Source: Sutterella sp. (GTDB taxonomy: Bacteria; Pseudomonadota; Gammaproteobacteria; Burkholderiales; Burkholderiaceae_F). From it: a stretch of DNA of 37,217 nucleotides. This document shows positions 1 to 8,077 of the stretch, one piece after another. The notes under the pieces are model-generated. The model had not been told where the DNA came from. It did not search any database and saw only the letters and a list, made by a program, of their open reading frames with translations. The position numbers were made by a program, and so were the translations under genes. The stretch spans positions 1-37,217 of the forward strand of contig JAHHRF010000015.1 in assembly GCA_020025955.1 (NCBI GenBank), read 5' to 3'. How positions within the stretch are numbered: position 1 is the stretch's first letter; every line of letters begins with the position of its first letter.

Positions 1-865
1 TCTCACGGTCGATCTGGTCAGCTAAGCGCTTCTTGGCTTCGCCCCAGCCTAAACCCGCCTTCAATTCTTCACGGAAAGCGGCCGCCTCTTCGGGCGTCGC
101 AAACGTTTCAAAGAGCACCGTCAAGCTCGTGGAATCGGGGTCTTTCGGTTCGCCCGGCAACTTGCTATCGGTGACGATACGGCTGATGGCTTCATCCAAC
201 GCCTTGCGACCGCCTTCAAAGAGCGGAATCACGTTGTTGTAGGACTTGCTCATCTTGCGACCGTCTAAGCCCGGCAAGACTTCAATGTCAGAGCCCCCGG
301 TGGCCTTCGGTAAGACGAAGAAGGGTTCGTCCTTCGGGGCGTAGAGGTAGTTGAAGCGCGTGGCCACGTCGCGGGCCATTTCCAAGTGCTGGAGCTGGTC
401 GTGACCGACCGGCACTTCGTGGGCGTTAAACATGAGGATGTCCGCGGCCATCAAGATGGGGTAGCAAAAGAGCCCCATGTTGATGTTTTCATCGGGATCC
501 TTGTCGGCGGCGACATTGGCGTCGGTGGCGGCCTTATACGCATGGGCGCGGTTCATCTGACCTTTACCCGTGCAGCACGTCAGCATCCACGAGAGAAGCG
601 GAATCTCATCAATATCGCTCTGGCGATAAAACACCACGCGTTCCGGATCGAGCCCTGCGGCTAACCAGGTCGCAGCAATCGACAAACGGCTCTTTCGAAT
701 ACGTTCGGGGTCTTGGCACTTAATTAAAGCGTGCAAGTCCGCCATAAAGAAAAAGCTCTGGACGTCCGGGTTAAGGCTGTCTTTAATCGCGGGACGAATG
801 GCGCCCACGTAGTTGCCGATATGCAGGGTTCCGGTTGTATTGATGCCGGTCAGAACACGTTTCAT
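1..865 (-). CDS. trpS: Tryptophanyl-tRNA synthetase, C-terminus cut off by window edge
   Basis: Class I aminoacyl-tRNA synthetase that charges tRNA-Trp. Reading the minus strand from the ATG at 865-863 gives a protein beginning MKRVLTGINTTGTLHIGNYV. It contains the HIGH-type signature as HIGN near residue 15. A KMSKS loop, seen as GRKMSKSYNN, is read about two thirds of the way along. Further landmarks are the GQMNRAHAYK-like segment and VGHDQLQHLEMARDVA, both typical of TrpS. About 288 codons are present and the frame is still open at base 1, so the C-terminus lies outside. A minus-strand hairpin at 951-990, upstream of this start, probably ends metK transcription, so trpS is likely transcribed separately. 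Identity is very secure. Confidence 0.96.
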   Translation of the reverse strand, partial: MKRVLTGINTTGTLHIGNYVGAIRPAIKDSLNPDVQSFFFMADLHALIKCQDPERIRKSRLSIAATWLAAGLDPERVVFYRQSDIDEIPLLSWMLTCCTGKGQMNRAHAYKAATDANVAADKDPDENINMGLFCYPILMAADILMFNAHEVPVGHDQLQHLEMARDVATRFNYLYAPKDEPFFVLPKATGGSDIEVLPGLDGRKMSKSYNNVIPLFEGGRKALDEAISRIVTDSKLPGEPKDPDSTSLTVLFETFATPEEAAAFREELKAGLGWGEAKKRLADQIDRE

Positions 866-950
866 GATGAGTTTCTCTTCTGTCACTACGAGGAAGGGGG
901 TTTAAAACCCCAGAATCTAGTAATGATAAGCCAAAAGCCTTTTAGGGAAC

Positions 951-990
951 GAAAAACGCCCCTTTTCGGCATGAAAAGAGGCGCTTATTG
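951..990 (-). terminator. Rho-independent terminator after metK
   Basis: On the minus strand a stem AGCGCCTCTTTT / AAAAGGGGCG with a short CATGCCG loop is followed by a T run. The stem tolerates one position as G-U in the minus-strand RNA but as C-A in the plus-strand RNA, which supports minus-strand use. It lies just downstream of the metK stop codon. Confidence 0.8.
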
Positions 991-1007
991 TCTAGCTGAG
1001 GACCTGA

Positions 1008-2186
1008 TTAGAGGCCAGCGCTAGCGCGAAGGGCAGCGACCTTGTCGGTCTTTTCCCAGGAGAATTCCGGCTCTTCGCGACCGAAGTGACCGTAGGCGGC
1101 CGTCTTGGAGAAGATCGGACGACGGAGGTCGAGCATGTGGATGATGCCACGCGGACGAAGGTCGAAGTGTTCGCGAACGAGCTTGGCGATTTCGTTATCC
1201 GGAATCACGCCCGTGCCGTTGGTGAAGACCGTGATGTTCATCGGTTCAGCCACGCCGATGGCGTAAGCGACCTGAACCTGACACTGGCGAGCGAGCCCAG
1301 CGGCCACGATGTTCTTGGCGACATAGCGGCAAGCGTAAGCGGCGGAACGGTCCACCTTCGTGGCGTCCTTACCGGAGAAAGCGCCACCACCGTGCGGGCA
1401 GTAGCCACCGTACGTGTCGACGATGATCTTACGACCCGTCAAACCACAGTCACCCTGAGGACCACCCACGACGAAACGACCCGTCGGGTTGATCAAGAAC
1501 TTCGTGTCCTTGAGCCATTCAGCGGGCATCACGGGCTTGATGATTTCTTCCACGATCCCTTCGATGAATTCGGGCTTCATGGTCTTGCCGGTACTCATTT
1601 CGGGGGCGTGCTGGCTGGAAATCACGATCGTGTCGCAGCTCACCGGCTTGCCGTCAACGTACTTCAACGTGACCTGGCTCTTGGCGTCAGGACGCAAGAA
1701 GGGGAGGATGCCGTTCTTACGAACCACGCTCTGGCGTTCCATTAAGCGGTGGGCGTAGTAGATCGGAGCAGGCATGAGGGTGGCGGTTTCGTCACAGGCG
1801 TAACCGAACATGAGACCCTGGTCACCAGCGCCTAAATTCAATTCGTCGTCAAAGGCCGCGTCCACACCCTGGGCGATGTCCTGGCTCTGCTTGTCGTAAC
1901 CGACGAGCACGGAACAGCCCTTGTGGTCGATCCCGTATTCGGTATTGTCGTAACCGATGCGCTTTAACACGTCACGGGTCAAGCCAATGTAGTCAACGGA
2001 GGCATTGGTGGTAATTTCACCGCCGAGCACAACAAGGCCCGTGGTACAGAGGGTTTCCGCGGCAACGCGGCTTAAACGGTCCTGTTCTAAACAGGCATCG
2101 AGAACGGCATCAGAAATCTGGTCTGCCACCTTGTCGGGGTGACCTTCGCTGACAGATTCCGAGGTAAAGAGATATTCGCTGGCCAT
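1008..2186 (-). CDS. metK: S-adenosylmethionine synthase
   Basis: Makes S-adenosylmethionine from methionine and ATP in the cytoplasm. The 392-aa product starting MASEYLFTSESVSEGHPDKV has the usual family length. It carries the ATP/Mg-binding HPDKVADQ at residues 16-23, GAGDQGLMFGYA near 118 and GGAFSGKDATKVDRSAAY near 265. The open frame extends 24 codons further upstream. I place the start at 2186 because family proteins begin here and because AAGGAG sits about 9 bases upstream. Downstream neighbours dapF, RlmI, RsmD, TrmL and the acyltransferases are separate units, although several of these enzymes consume SAM. No SAM riboswitch was recognised in the leader. Confidence 0.97.
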   Translation of the reverse strand: MASEYLFTSESVSEGHPDKVADQISDAVLDACLEQDRLSRVAAETLCTTGLVVLGGEITTNASVDYIGLTRDVLKRIGYDNTEYGIDHKGCSVLVGYDKQSQDIAQGVDAAFDDELNLGAGDQGLMFGYACDETATLMPAPIYYAHRLMERQSVVRKNGILPFLRPDAKSQVTLKYVDGKPVSCDTIVISSQHAPEMSTGKTMKPEFIEGIVEEIIKPVMPAEWLKDTKFLINPTGRFVVGGPQGDCGLTGRKIIVDTYGGYCPHGGGAFSGKDATKVDRSAAYACRYVAKNIVAAGLARQCQVQVAYAIGVAEPMNITVFTNGTGVIPDNEIAKLVREHFDLRPRGIIHMLDLRRPIFSKTAAYGHFGREEPEFSWEKTDKVAALRASAGL

Positions 2187-2328
2187 TCGCCATACTCCTT
2201 GAAGTGTTTGACATTTGAAAGGCAAGCGCCAAACGCTCTGGGAAATGGGGTTAGCCAAAAGCGACGACGCTTTAGCGGAATTTTTGATTCGCCCCGCAAG
2301 TTGTCTTGGTTAACTCGGCGAAGTTCGT

Positions 2329-2357
2329 AGTGTACACCCAGTGTTTTGGTTTTTCTA
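2329..2357 (-). promoter_or_regulatory. Candidate sigma-70 promoter for metK
   Basis: On the minus strand TAGAAA (2357-2352) and TACACT (2334-2329) are separated by 17 bases, each matching 4 of 6 consensus positions. This would leave a leader of about 140 bases before metK. The 255-base region 2187-2441 between the divergent metK and acyltransferase genes otherwise shows only a lone TAAAAT (2401-2406) facing the plus strand, without a good -35 partner. Confidence 0.35.
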
Positions 2358-2441
2358 CTGTAATGAGTAAAAACCCAACCGTCGCGGTAGGGGATTCGCT
2401 TAAAATAGATCTTTTGTTTTAGTTCAGATCACTAGGTCATT

Positions 2442-3311
2442 ATGGGTTGGTTATTAAAGCTGATATCCCGCCTGCCCCTGCGCTTTTTACAAGTGTTCGG
2501 CGCAGGAATTGGGGGACTCGCTTTTCGTTGGATCCCCGTGTTGCGAAAACGCACTAATACGCATTTGGATTATGCCGGGCTCAATGCGCCAGGCTTAGAC
2601 GCCAAAGTGGGTCGTAATGTGGGACGCCAGAGTCTGGAGAGTATCTGGATTTGGTATCGCCCCATCGACGAAGTGTGTCAACGCATCACCGTGAGTCCTG
2701 AGACGCGCGAGCGCTTTGACCGCATTATGGAAAGTGGCCGCCCGGTGGTCTTTTTGACCCCGCATATTGGCTCCTTTGAAATTTTGCCCATCTGGTTTGC
2801 GCACACCTATTTCCCGAAGACCCAACGTGAGATTGCGGTCCTTTTTAAACCCCCGAAGAAAGCGATTTTGCAAAAGGTCGTGGGGGAAGGGCGTCAGGCG
2901 CCTGGCATCGTGCTGTGCCCCTCGACCATGGTCGGGGTGAAACGCATTTTGAAGACCTTGCGTGCAGGGGGCTGCTTTGGTGGCTTACCCGACCAAGTCC
3001 CCACGAAGGGGGACGGCGCGTGGGCGTATTTCTTTGGGCAACCCGCCTACACCATGACCTTCCCGTTACGCGTGGCCAAGCAGTTTGAGGCGGATCGCAT
3101 GTTCGTGTGGTCCGTGCGTGAAAAAGACGGCTGGCGCTTGGAGTCCCGTGACTGGAATGAGCCCTTAACGGGGGACGCCCAAATCGATGCGCGCGCCATG
3201 AATGCGCAACTTGAAGCGATTGTTCGTGAAGCCCCTGAGCAGTATGGCTGGAGCTACCACCGCTACAAGAACCCTGGGGTGACGCCCCCGCCTGAAACGT
3301 TGCCGACTTAA
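2442..3311 (+). CDS. Lysophospholipid / lipid A acyltransferase (LpxL/HtrB family), first of two
   Basis: A 289-aa member of the LABLAT family of membrane-associated acyltransferases that add secondary acyl chains to lipid A. The N-terminus is hydrophobic and basic (GWLLKLISRLPLRFLQVFG) and can anchor the protein to the inner membrane. The catalytic HX4E box is seen as TPHIGSFEILP, followed later by the GLPDQVPTKGDGAWAYFFG segment typical of betaproteobacterial members. It is followed after 23 bases by a second, divergent member and then by dapF, a neighbourhood known in this group. Which acyl position it serves cannot be told from sequence, and an ornithine-lipid or other lyso-lipid role cannot be excluded. 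Confidence 0.88.
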   Translation: MGWLLKLISRLPLRFLQVFGAGIGGLAFRWIPVLRKRTNTHLDYAGLNAPGLDAKVGRNVGRQSLESIWIWYRPIDEVCQRITVSPETRERFDRIMESGRPVVFLTPHIGSFEILPIWFAHTYFPKTQREIAVLFKPPKKAILQKVVGEGRQAPGIVLCPSTMVGVKRILKTLRAGGCFGGLPDQVPTKGDGAWAYFFGQPAYTMTFPLRVAKQFEADRMFVWSVREKDGWRLESRDWNEPLTGDAQIDARAMNAQLEAIVREAPEQYGWSYHRYKNPGVTPPPETLPT

Positions 3312-3334
3312 TCGGTGAAAACGAAGAACAGTTT

Positions 3335-4228
3335 ATGAACGATTTTATTTCTCGCTTTTCGGTGAATTTGATTCGAAAAGCCTACACCCTGGGAATGCCG
3401 GCGCGTGAGCGTTGGTCTGGGGTGATTGCCAGTTTAAGTTGGCGCTTTCTAAAGAAACGCCGCGGGGTGGTGTTAAAGAATTTGGCCCTCTGTCTGCCGG
3501 AATACTCGGAAGCGGATCGTGAGGCCTTGGGTAAAAGCCTCTACCACCGCTTGGCGCGCTCCATGTTGGACCATGGCACCCTTTGGGAAGGTAGCCAAGA
3601 GGAGATTCGTCGCTTTGTCTCCTTTGAGGGGTTAGAAAACCTCTTGGAGAATCCCGACAATCAACCCACCATCATCGTCTGCCCCCATTTCGTAGGGTTG
3701 GATGCCGTGGGGATTGCCTTAAACACGTATGTCCGTGGGGTGAGCCTTTACCAAAAGCAAACCAACGCCATTTGGAATGACGCCTTTTTGTCGGGCCGCA
3801 AGCGCTTTTCGGATCCCGTCTTAATTGAGAAGTCGGAAAACGATTTGCGCCAAGTGATGCGTGAGATGAAGTCGGGCCTACCCTTCTTTTATCTCCCCGA
3901 CATGGACCACGGTCCCCGCCACTCGATCTTTGTCCCCTTCTTTGGGGTGACGGCGGCCACGTTGCCGATGGTCTCGCGCTTGGCTCGTGTCACGAAGGCA
4001 CGTGTCCTCTGGTGCATCGCGACGATGACGCCGATGGGCTACCACGGGATTATCTCCAAGCCCTTGGAGGGGTTCCCGACGGCAGACGCCGAAGCCGATA
4101 CCCTGCGAATCAATCAAGAGCTCGAGAGCTGGATTCGTTGCTACCCCGACCAGTACTACTGGGTGCACCGTCGCTTTAAGACGCGACCCGAGGGGGAACC
4201 TTGGCTCTACGACACGCCGGATGATTAA
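3335..4228 (+). CDS. lpxL: Lipid A biosynthesis lauroyl-type acyltransferase (LpxL/HtrB), second of two
   Basis: A 297-aa LABLAT-family acyltransferase. It has the HX4D motif in CPHFVGLDAVG and the segment YLPDMDHGPRHSIFVPFFGV. The latter resembles the conserved PDQD...R.SVFVPFFG region of classical LpxL/HtrB more closely than the upstream paralogue does. The stop is two bases from the dapF start, so the genes are very probably co-transcribed and translationally coupled. Together with the preceding gene it likely provides both late acylation steps of lipid A at the inner membrane. The exact LpxL versus LpxM assignment is an inference from motif similarity. Confidence 0.88.
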   Translation: MNDFISRFSVNLIRKAYTLGMPARERWSGVIASLSWRFLKKRRGVVLKNLALCLPEYSEADREALGKSLYHRLARSMLDHGTLWEGSQEEIRRFVSFEGLENLLENPDNQPTIIVCPHFVGLDAVGIALNTYVRGVSLYQKQTNAIWNDAFLSGRKRFSDPVLIEKSENDLRQVMREMKSGLPFFYLPDMDHGPRHSIFVPFFGVTAATLPMVSRLARVTKARVLWCIATMTPMGYHGIISKPLEGFPTADAEADTLRINQELESWIRCYPDQYYWVHRRFKTRPEGEPWLYDTPDD

Positions 4229-4230
4229 CG

Positions 4231-5097
4231 ATGCGTGAGATCCCGTTCACCAAGATGCACTGTGCTGGCAATGACTTTGTGGTCTTTGACGGCTTTCGCT
4301 CGACGGTTCCCCCTTCGGAGGCGGTCGCGAAACACTTAGGGCATCGTCGCTTTGGGGTGGGGGCTGACCAGGTGCTCTGGATTGGACCCGCTCGCTCCGA
4401 GACGTCGGACTTTCACTATCGAATCTTTAATACCGATGGCAGTGAAGCCGAGATGTGTGGAAATGGCGCCCGAGCCGTGGCCACCTATGCCCATCGTCAT
4501 GGCTTAACGACGAAATCGCGCTTAGTCTTTGACGTGATGAAAGGCGTGATTGCGGTGGAAATGGATGAAGCGGGTGTTCCTTCCCTTCATATTGGGGCGC
4601 CGGACTTTGGGGCGGAGGCCGTTAGTTACCAGGGCGGACGCCTGGTGGCCGAGCCCACTCCCATTCCTTGCTATCGCGGTCCAGAGGGAGCCGCCGACAT
4701 TCTTTTTAGCACCGTGAGTCTCGGCAACCCGCACGCTGTGGTAAGGTTGCCCGACTTTGAAAGTTGGGAGCGTCTTCCTGCGGTGTTGGGTCCGATTTTG
4801 GAAAAAGACGCCGGCTTTCAATTTGGCGCCAATGTGGGCTTTTTGTGGCCCTATGCTCGGGACAAAGCCAAGCTTGTCGTTTGGGAGCGCGGTTGTGGTC
4901 TTACCTTGAGCTGTGGCTCAGGGGCGTGTGCAGCCGCTGCCGTTGGCGTTCGTATGGGGTGGCTCAACAACGCCGTGCAACTCGAGATGCCTGGCGGCAC
5001 ATTAAACGTATTTTTTGACGGTGAACGCGACTTAGTTTTAAAGGGTCGTGCCACCGTGGTATTTGAGGGTGTGATGACCATGCCCGGAGATGAATAG
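4231..5097 (+). CDS. dapF: Diaminopimelate epimerase
   Basis: Converts LL- to meso-diaminopimelate for lysine and peptidoglycan synthesis, using a two-cysteine acid/base mechanism without cofactor. The 288-aa product opens with the family signature FTKMHCAGNDFVVFDG. It holds the catalytic cysteines in SEAEMCGNGARA (Cys76) and LSCGSGACAAA (Cys228). Length is normal for the family. It is tightly packed between the acyltransferase (2-base gap) and the methyltransferase (2-base gap), indicating an envelope-oriented operon. Confidence 0.97.
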   Translation: MREIPFTKMHCAGNDFVVFDGFRSTVPPSEAVAKHLGHRRFGVGADQVLWIGPARSETSDFHYRIFNTDGSEAEMCGNGARAVATYAHRHGLTTKSRLVFDVMKGVIAVEMDEAGVPSLHIGAPDFGAEAVSYQGGRLVAEPTPIPCYRGPEGAADILFSTVSLGNPHAVVRLPDFESWERLPAVLGPILEKDAGFQFGANVGFLWPYARDKAKLVVWERGCGLTLSCGSGACAAAAVGVRMGWLNNAVQLEMPGGTLNVFFDGERDLVLKGRATVVFEGVMTMPGDE

Positions 5098-5099
5098 TC

Positions 5100-6308
5100 A
5101 TGATTAATTTGGTACTTCGTAAAGGTAAAGAAAAGTCGCTTCTGCGTCGTCACCCCTGGGTGTATGACACGGCCGTGAAGCGCGTGGAAGGGGACCCCGA
5201 ATTAGGGGAAACCGTTCGCGTGTTGAGTTTTGACGGGCGCTTCTTAGCGTGGGCGGCCTATTCGCCCGAGTCCAGCATCCGTGCGCGTTGCTGGAGCTTC
5301 AACGAAGACGAGGTCATTGATGAAGCCTGGTTCGAAAAGAAGCTTCGTCATGCCATCGAGGCGCGTGCCAACTTGTGGGAACGCACCAATGCCGTTCGCG
5401 TGATCTTTGCGGAAAACGATGGGCTCCCGGGCTTAGTCGTTGACCAATACGATAACGTCTTAGTGGCGCAATTCTTGTCCGCGGGCGTGCATCGTCACAA
5501 GGCCTTGATTGCCAAACTCTTAAAGCAGATCACCAACGCGGTGACCCTTTGGGACCGTTCGGATGCAAGCGCCTGCCACCGTGAAGGCTTGCCCTTAAAT
5601 AACGGGCTCCTTTGGGGTGAAGAGCCGCCGGAGGCTGTTGAAGTCGTTGAAGACGGCGTTCGCTACGGCATTGACGTGCGTAACGGTCACAAGACGGGCT
5701 TTTACGTTGACCAGCGCGAAAGCCGCTTAACGGCTCAGAAGGCCGCAGAAGCCTTCCGCAAAAAGCATGGACGCGGGATGCGTGCCTTGAATTGCTTCAG
5801 TTACACCGGGGGCTTCTCCTTGGCGCTCTTAAAGGGCGGGGCGGACGAAGTTATCTCCGTGGACTCCTCGCAGGATGCCTTGGATATGGCTAAGCGTAAC
5901 GCCGAGCGTAATGGCTTTGGCGAGGACAAGGCCAAGTTCGTCTGCGAAGACGTCTTCCAGTATTTGCGCCGTATGCGCGATGCCGGTGAAACCTTCGACT
6001 TGGTGATTTTGGATCCCCCGAAGTTTGCGAGCTCGCACCGTCATGTGACGCGTGCCTCGCGTGCTTACAAGGACATTAACCTCTTAGGGCTTCGTCTCTT
6101 GGAAGAGGGCGGTCAGCTCTTCACGTTCTCGTGCTCGGGCGCGATTGACGTGGATTTGTTCCAGAAGATTATCGCGGGCGCTGTGTTTGACGCGGGGTGC
6201 GATGCCTGGGCAGTGGGTCGTTTCGCCGGCGGCGAAGACCATCCCTTGTTGATGACCTACCCGGAAGGCGAATACTTGAAGGGCTTGCACTTATTGGTGC
6301 GCTCGTAA
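5100..6308 (+). CDS. rlmI: 23S rRNA (cytosine-C5) methyltransferase, RlmI-like
   Basis: A SAM-dependent methyltransferase of the RlmI family, which modifies C1962 of 23S rRNA in E. coli. The 402-aa protein has an N-terminal PUA-type RNA-binding domain (roughly residues 1-75, with LLRRHPWVYDTAVKRV). A Rossmann methyltransferase domain follows, with the SAM-binding LNCFSYTGGFSLALLKGG segment, the DPPK motif at Asp305 (VILDPPKFASS) and the catalytic cysteine Cys345 in FSCSGAID. Length is close to the E. coli protein (396 aa). The GGAG of its ribosome site lies inside the dapF 3' end. The precise target base is inferred from family. Confidence 0.9.
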   Translation: MINLVLRKGKEKSLLRRHPWVYDTAVKRVEGDPELGETVRVLSFDGRFLAWAAYSPESSIRARCWSFNEDEVIDEAWFEKKLRHAIEARANLWERTNAVRVIFAENDGLPGLVVDQYDNVLVAQFLSAGVHRHKALIAKLLKQITNAVTLWDRSDASACHREGLPLNNGLLWGEEPPEAVEVVEDGVRYGIDVRNGHKTGFYVDQRESRLTAQKAAEAFRKKHGRGMRALNCFSYTGGFSLALLKGGADEVISVDSSQDALDMAKRNAERNGFGEDKAKFVCEDVFQYLRRMRDAGETFDLVILDPPKFASSHRHVTRASRAYKDINLLGLRLLEEGGQLFTFSCSGAIDVDLFQKIIAGAVFDAGCDAWAVGRFAGGEDHPLLMTYPEGEYLKGLHLLVRS

Positions 6309-6391
6309 AACGCCCACCCCGCCCCCATATAGGGTGAAACCACGCCTCAAGTTTTCACTTGGGGCTGATCGAATTTTTGATGGAGAACGCT

Positions 6392-7381
6392 ATGACGGCA
6401 CCGAATCAACCCGATATTCCAGTCACGATTTTGACGGGCTTTTTAGGGGCGGGTAAAACCACGCTTTTGAATCGTATTCTCAAGGAAGACCACAAGCATC
6501 GCATCGCGATCGTGGAAAACGAATTTGGCGAACAAAACATCGACAGCGACTTGTTGGTGACGGAACAAAATGAACAGATCGTCACGATGAGTAATGGCTG
6601 CGTGTGCTGCACCATTCGTGGGGACTTGTCCCGCGTGCTCACCGACTTACGCCTTCGTCGCGACAAGGGCGAAATCGCCTTTGACTACGTGGTGATTGAA
6701 ACGACGGGGGTGGCCAATCCTGGTCCCGTCGCTCAGACCTTCTTTATGGACGATGCCGTTGCCGCTTTCTTCCGCTTAGACGGCGTGGTGACCGTGGTCG
6801 ACGCCAAGCACGCCAAGCAGATTTTGGACGACGAAGCCGCGGCGCGCGATCAGGTGGGCTTTGCCGACAAGATCCTCTTGAGTAAGACCGATTTGTGCAC
6901 CGAAGACGAAGTGGAAGCGTTGAAGAAGCGCTTAACCCAGATGAATGCTCGCGCTCGCATCGTGAACGTGAACATGGGGGTTTGTGACGTCGCCGAAGTG
7001 CTCGACATCGAAGGCTTCAACATGAATGACGTCTTGGACGTGGATCCCGCCTTCTTCAGTGACGGGCATCACCATCACCATCACAACGACGATATCCATA
7101 GTTTTGTGTATGAAAGTGACCGTCCCTTCAATCACGAGAAGTTTGAACGCTATATCGGCTCGTTAACGAACGTTTATGGTGAGCAGTTGCTCCGATACAA
7201 AGGGCTCCTCTATTTAGAGGGCACCGATCGAAAGGTTGCCTTCCAGGGGGTTCACATGTTGATGGGGGCTGACGTGATGGGGCCTTGGGGAGAGGCGAAG
7301 CGCGCATCTCGCGTGGTTTTCATCGGTCGAAATCTCCCCGAAGAAGCGATCCGTCGCGGGTTGGATACCTGCTTAGCCTAA
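6392..7381 (+). CDS. COG0523 (CobW/CobP47K) metal-chaperone GTPase
   Basis: A G3E-family GTPase of the type that delivers zinc or another metal to client proteins. Visible are Walker A GFLGAGKTTLLN near residue 15, the metal-binding CVCC motif in GCVCCTIRGDL, SKTD as the guanine-specificity motif, and a run of six histidines at residues 226-231 (GHHHHHHND), followed by a CobW C-terminal domain. I prefer the ATG at 6392 (329 aa) over the upstream 6359 because GGAG is placed six bases before it. The next gene is a DksA without its zinc site, a pairing known from COG0523 surveys. Metal identity is not determinable; no clear Zur box was seen upstream. Confidence 0.9.
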   Translation: MTAPNQPDIPVTILTGFLGAGKTTLLNRILKEDHKHRIAIVENEFGEQNIDSDLLVTEQNEQIVTMSNGCVCCTIRGDLSRVLTDLRLRRDKGEIAFDYVVIETTGVANPGPVAQTFFMDDAVAAFFRLDGVVTVVDAKHAKQILDDEAAARDQVGFADKILLSKTDLCTEDEVEALKKRLTQMNARARIVNVNMGVCDVAEVLDIEGFNMNDVLDVDPAFFSDGHHHHHHNDDIHSFVYESDRPFNHEKFERYIGSLTNVYGEQLLRYKGLLYLEGTDRKVAFQGVHMLMGADVMGPWGEAKRASRVVFIGRNLPEEAIRRGLDTCLA

Positions 7382-7436
7382 GGAAAACCCTAGGGTATTC
7401 CTTACCGCTTTTTTGAACAATATTGAGGTAATCAGT

Positions 7437-7508
7437 ATGGCAAAACGTTTGAATTTCAAGTATAAAACGTATTCCATTACGTTGAGTTTCACGCTCACGG
7501 AATCCTGA
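7437..7508 (+). CDS. Possible 23-aa small ORF upstream of dksA
   Basis: The ORF starts with ATG at 7437 and stops with TGA at 7506-7508. It is preceded by GAGG at 7425-7428 with an 8-base spacing, a good ribosome-binding site. The peptide begins MAKRLNFKYK and ends SFTLTES; it is basic at the N-terminus and polar at the C-terminus, with no membrane segment or known motif. It ends 30 bases before dksA. It may be a leader peptide, a small protein, or a chance ORF in the dksA 5' region. No function can be assigned. Confidence 0.35.
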   Translation: MAKRLNFKYKTYSITLSFTLTES

Positions 7509-7538
7509 CCCTCAGACACTAACTATAAAAGAGAGCAT

Positions 7539-7958
7539 ATGGGAACCAAGAAACCGCTGACAGAGCAAGACATCCTCGCGATGTCCGATGACGACTACAT
7601 GAACGATGAGCAGCTGGCCTTTTTTATGGACCGCTTAAAGAGCATGGAAGCCGAACTTCGCGCAAATGCCGATCAGACAACGGTTAATCTTCGTGAAACG
7701 ACCGTGGTCCCGGATCCGGCCGACCGCGCGACGATTGAAGAAGAACACGCCCTTGAGCTTCGTACGCGTGACCGCGAACGCAAGCTTTTGAAGAAGGTGC
7801 AGTTGGCGATTAAGCGCATCGAATCGGGTGACTACGGTTACTGCGAAGAAACGGGTGACCCCATCGGGGTGGGCCGTTTGATGGCGCGTCCGACGGCGAC
7901 CTTGTCGCTCGAAGCCCAACAGCGTCGCGAATTACAGCGTCGTCTTTACGGGGATTAA
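7539..7958 (+). CDS. dksA: RNA polymerase-binding transcription factor DksA, cysteine-poor type
   Basis: Binds the secondary channel of RNA polymerase and works with ppGpp to reset promoters during starvation. The 139-aa product has the coiled coil whose tip carries DPADRA, matching the functional DxxDxA motif, followed by RDRERKLLKKVQLAIKRIESGDYGYC. The zinc finger normally has four cysteines. Here only the first remains (YCEETG), and the other three positions read Thr, Ser and Ala (ATLSLEAQ). This C-minus form is common in betaproteobacteria and is expected to fold without zinc. A plus-strand terminator follows. Confidence 0.94.
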   Translation: MGTKKPLTEQDILAMSDDDYMNDEQLAFFMDRLKSMEAELRANADQTTVNLRETTVVPDPADRATIEEEHALELRTRDRERKLLKKVQLAIKRIESGDYGYCEETGDPIGVGRLMARPTATLSLEAQQRRELQRRLYGD

Positions 7959-8015
7959 TACCCCCAGATCGACGGGCTTCTCGATTACAATAGGAGGCCC
8001 GAACGGTTTAGAAGC

Positions 8016-8065
8016 GAGCTCACAACCCCGTCTCGTCGTCGGTTGTTGGGCTCGTTTTGTTTTTT
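8016..8065 (+). terminator. Terminator after dksA
   Basis: An imperfect stem GAGCTCACAACC / GGTTGTTGGGCTC with a 13-base loop is followed by GTTTTGTTTTTT. It lies between dksA and the HAD gene. The T tract also covers the upstream TTG (8057) that could open the HAD reading frame, an argument for the later ATG. Confidence 0.7.
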
Positions 8066-8077
8066 CAAAAGGCTGTT

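Noticed and set aside
1086..1745. Long plus-strand ORF opposite metK (219 aa) and similar long antisense ORFs at 9913-10422, 13037-13570, 15259-16005 and 23071-23625
   Set aside because: Shadows of well-identified genes; no ribosome sites and no recognisable domains.
2187..2441. SAM riboswitch in the metK leader
   Set aside because: I looked for SAM-type conserved cores and hairpins and recognised none; only a weak promoter is visible.
6309..6391. Zur operator before the COG0523 gene
   Set aside because: No AT-rich palindrome of the GTTATA..TATAAC type is present.
7067..7084. Run of six His codons as an artificial affinity tag
   Set aside because: It lies internally in the known histidine-rich loop of COG0523 proteins, so it is natural.
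7482..7500. parS-like half site (AGTTTCAC) before dksA
   Set aside because: Only one arm is present; the CACGTG centre and second arm are missing.
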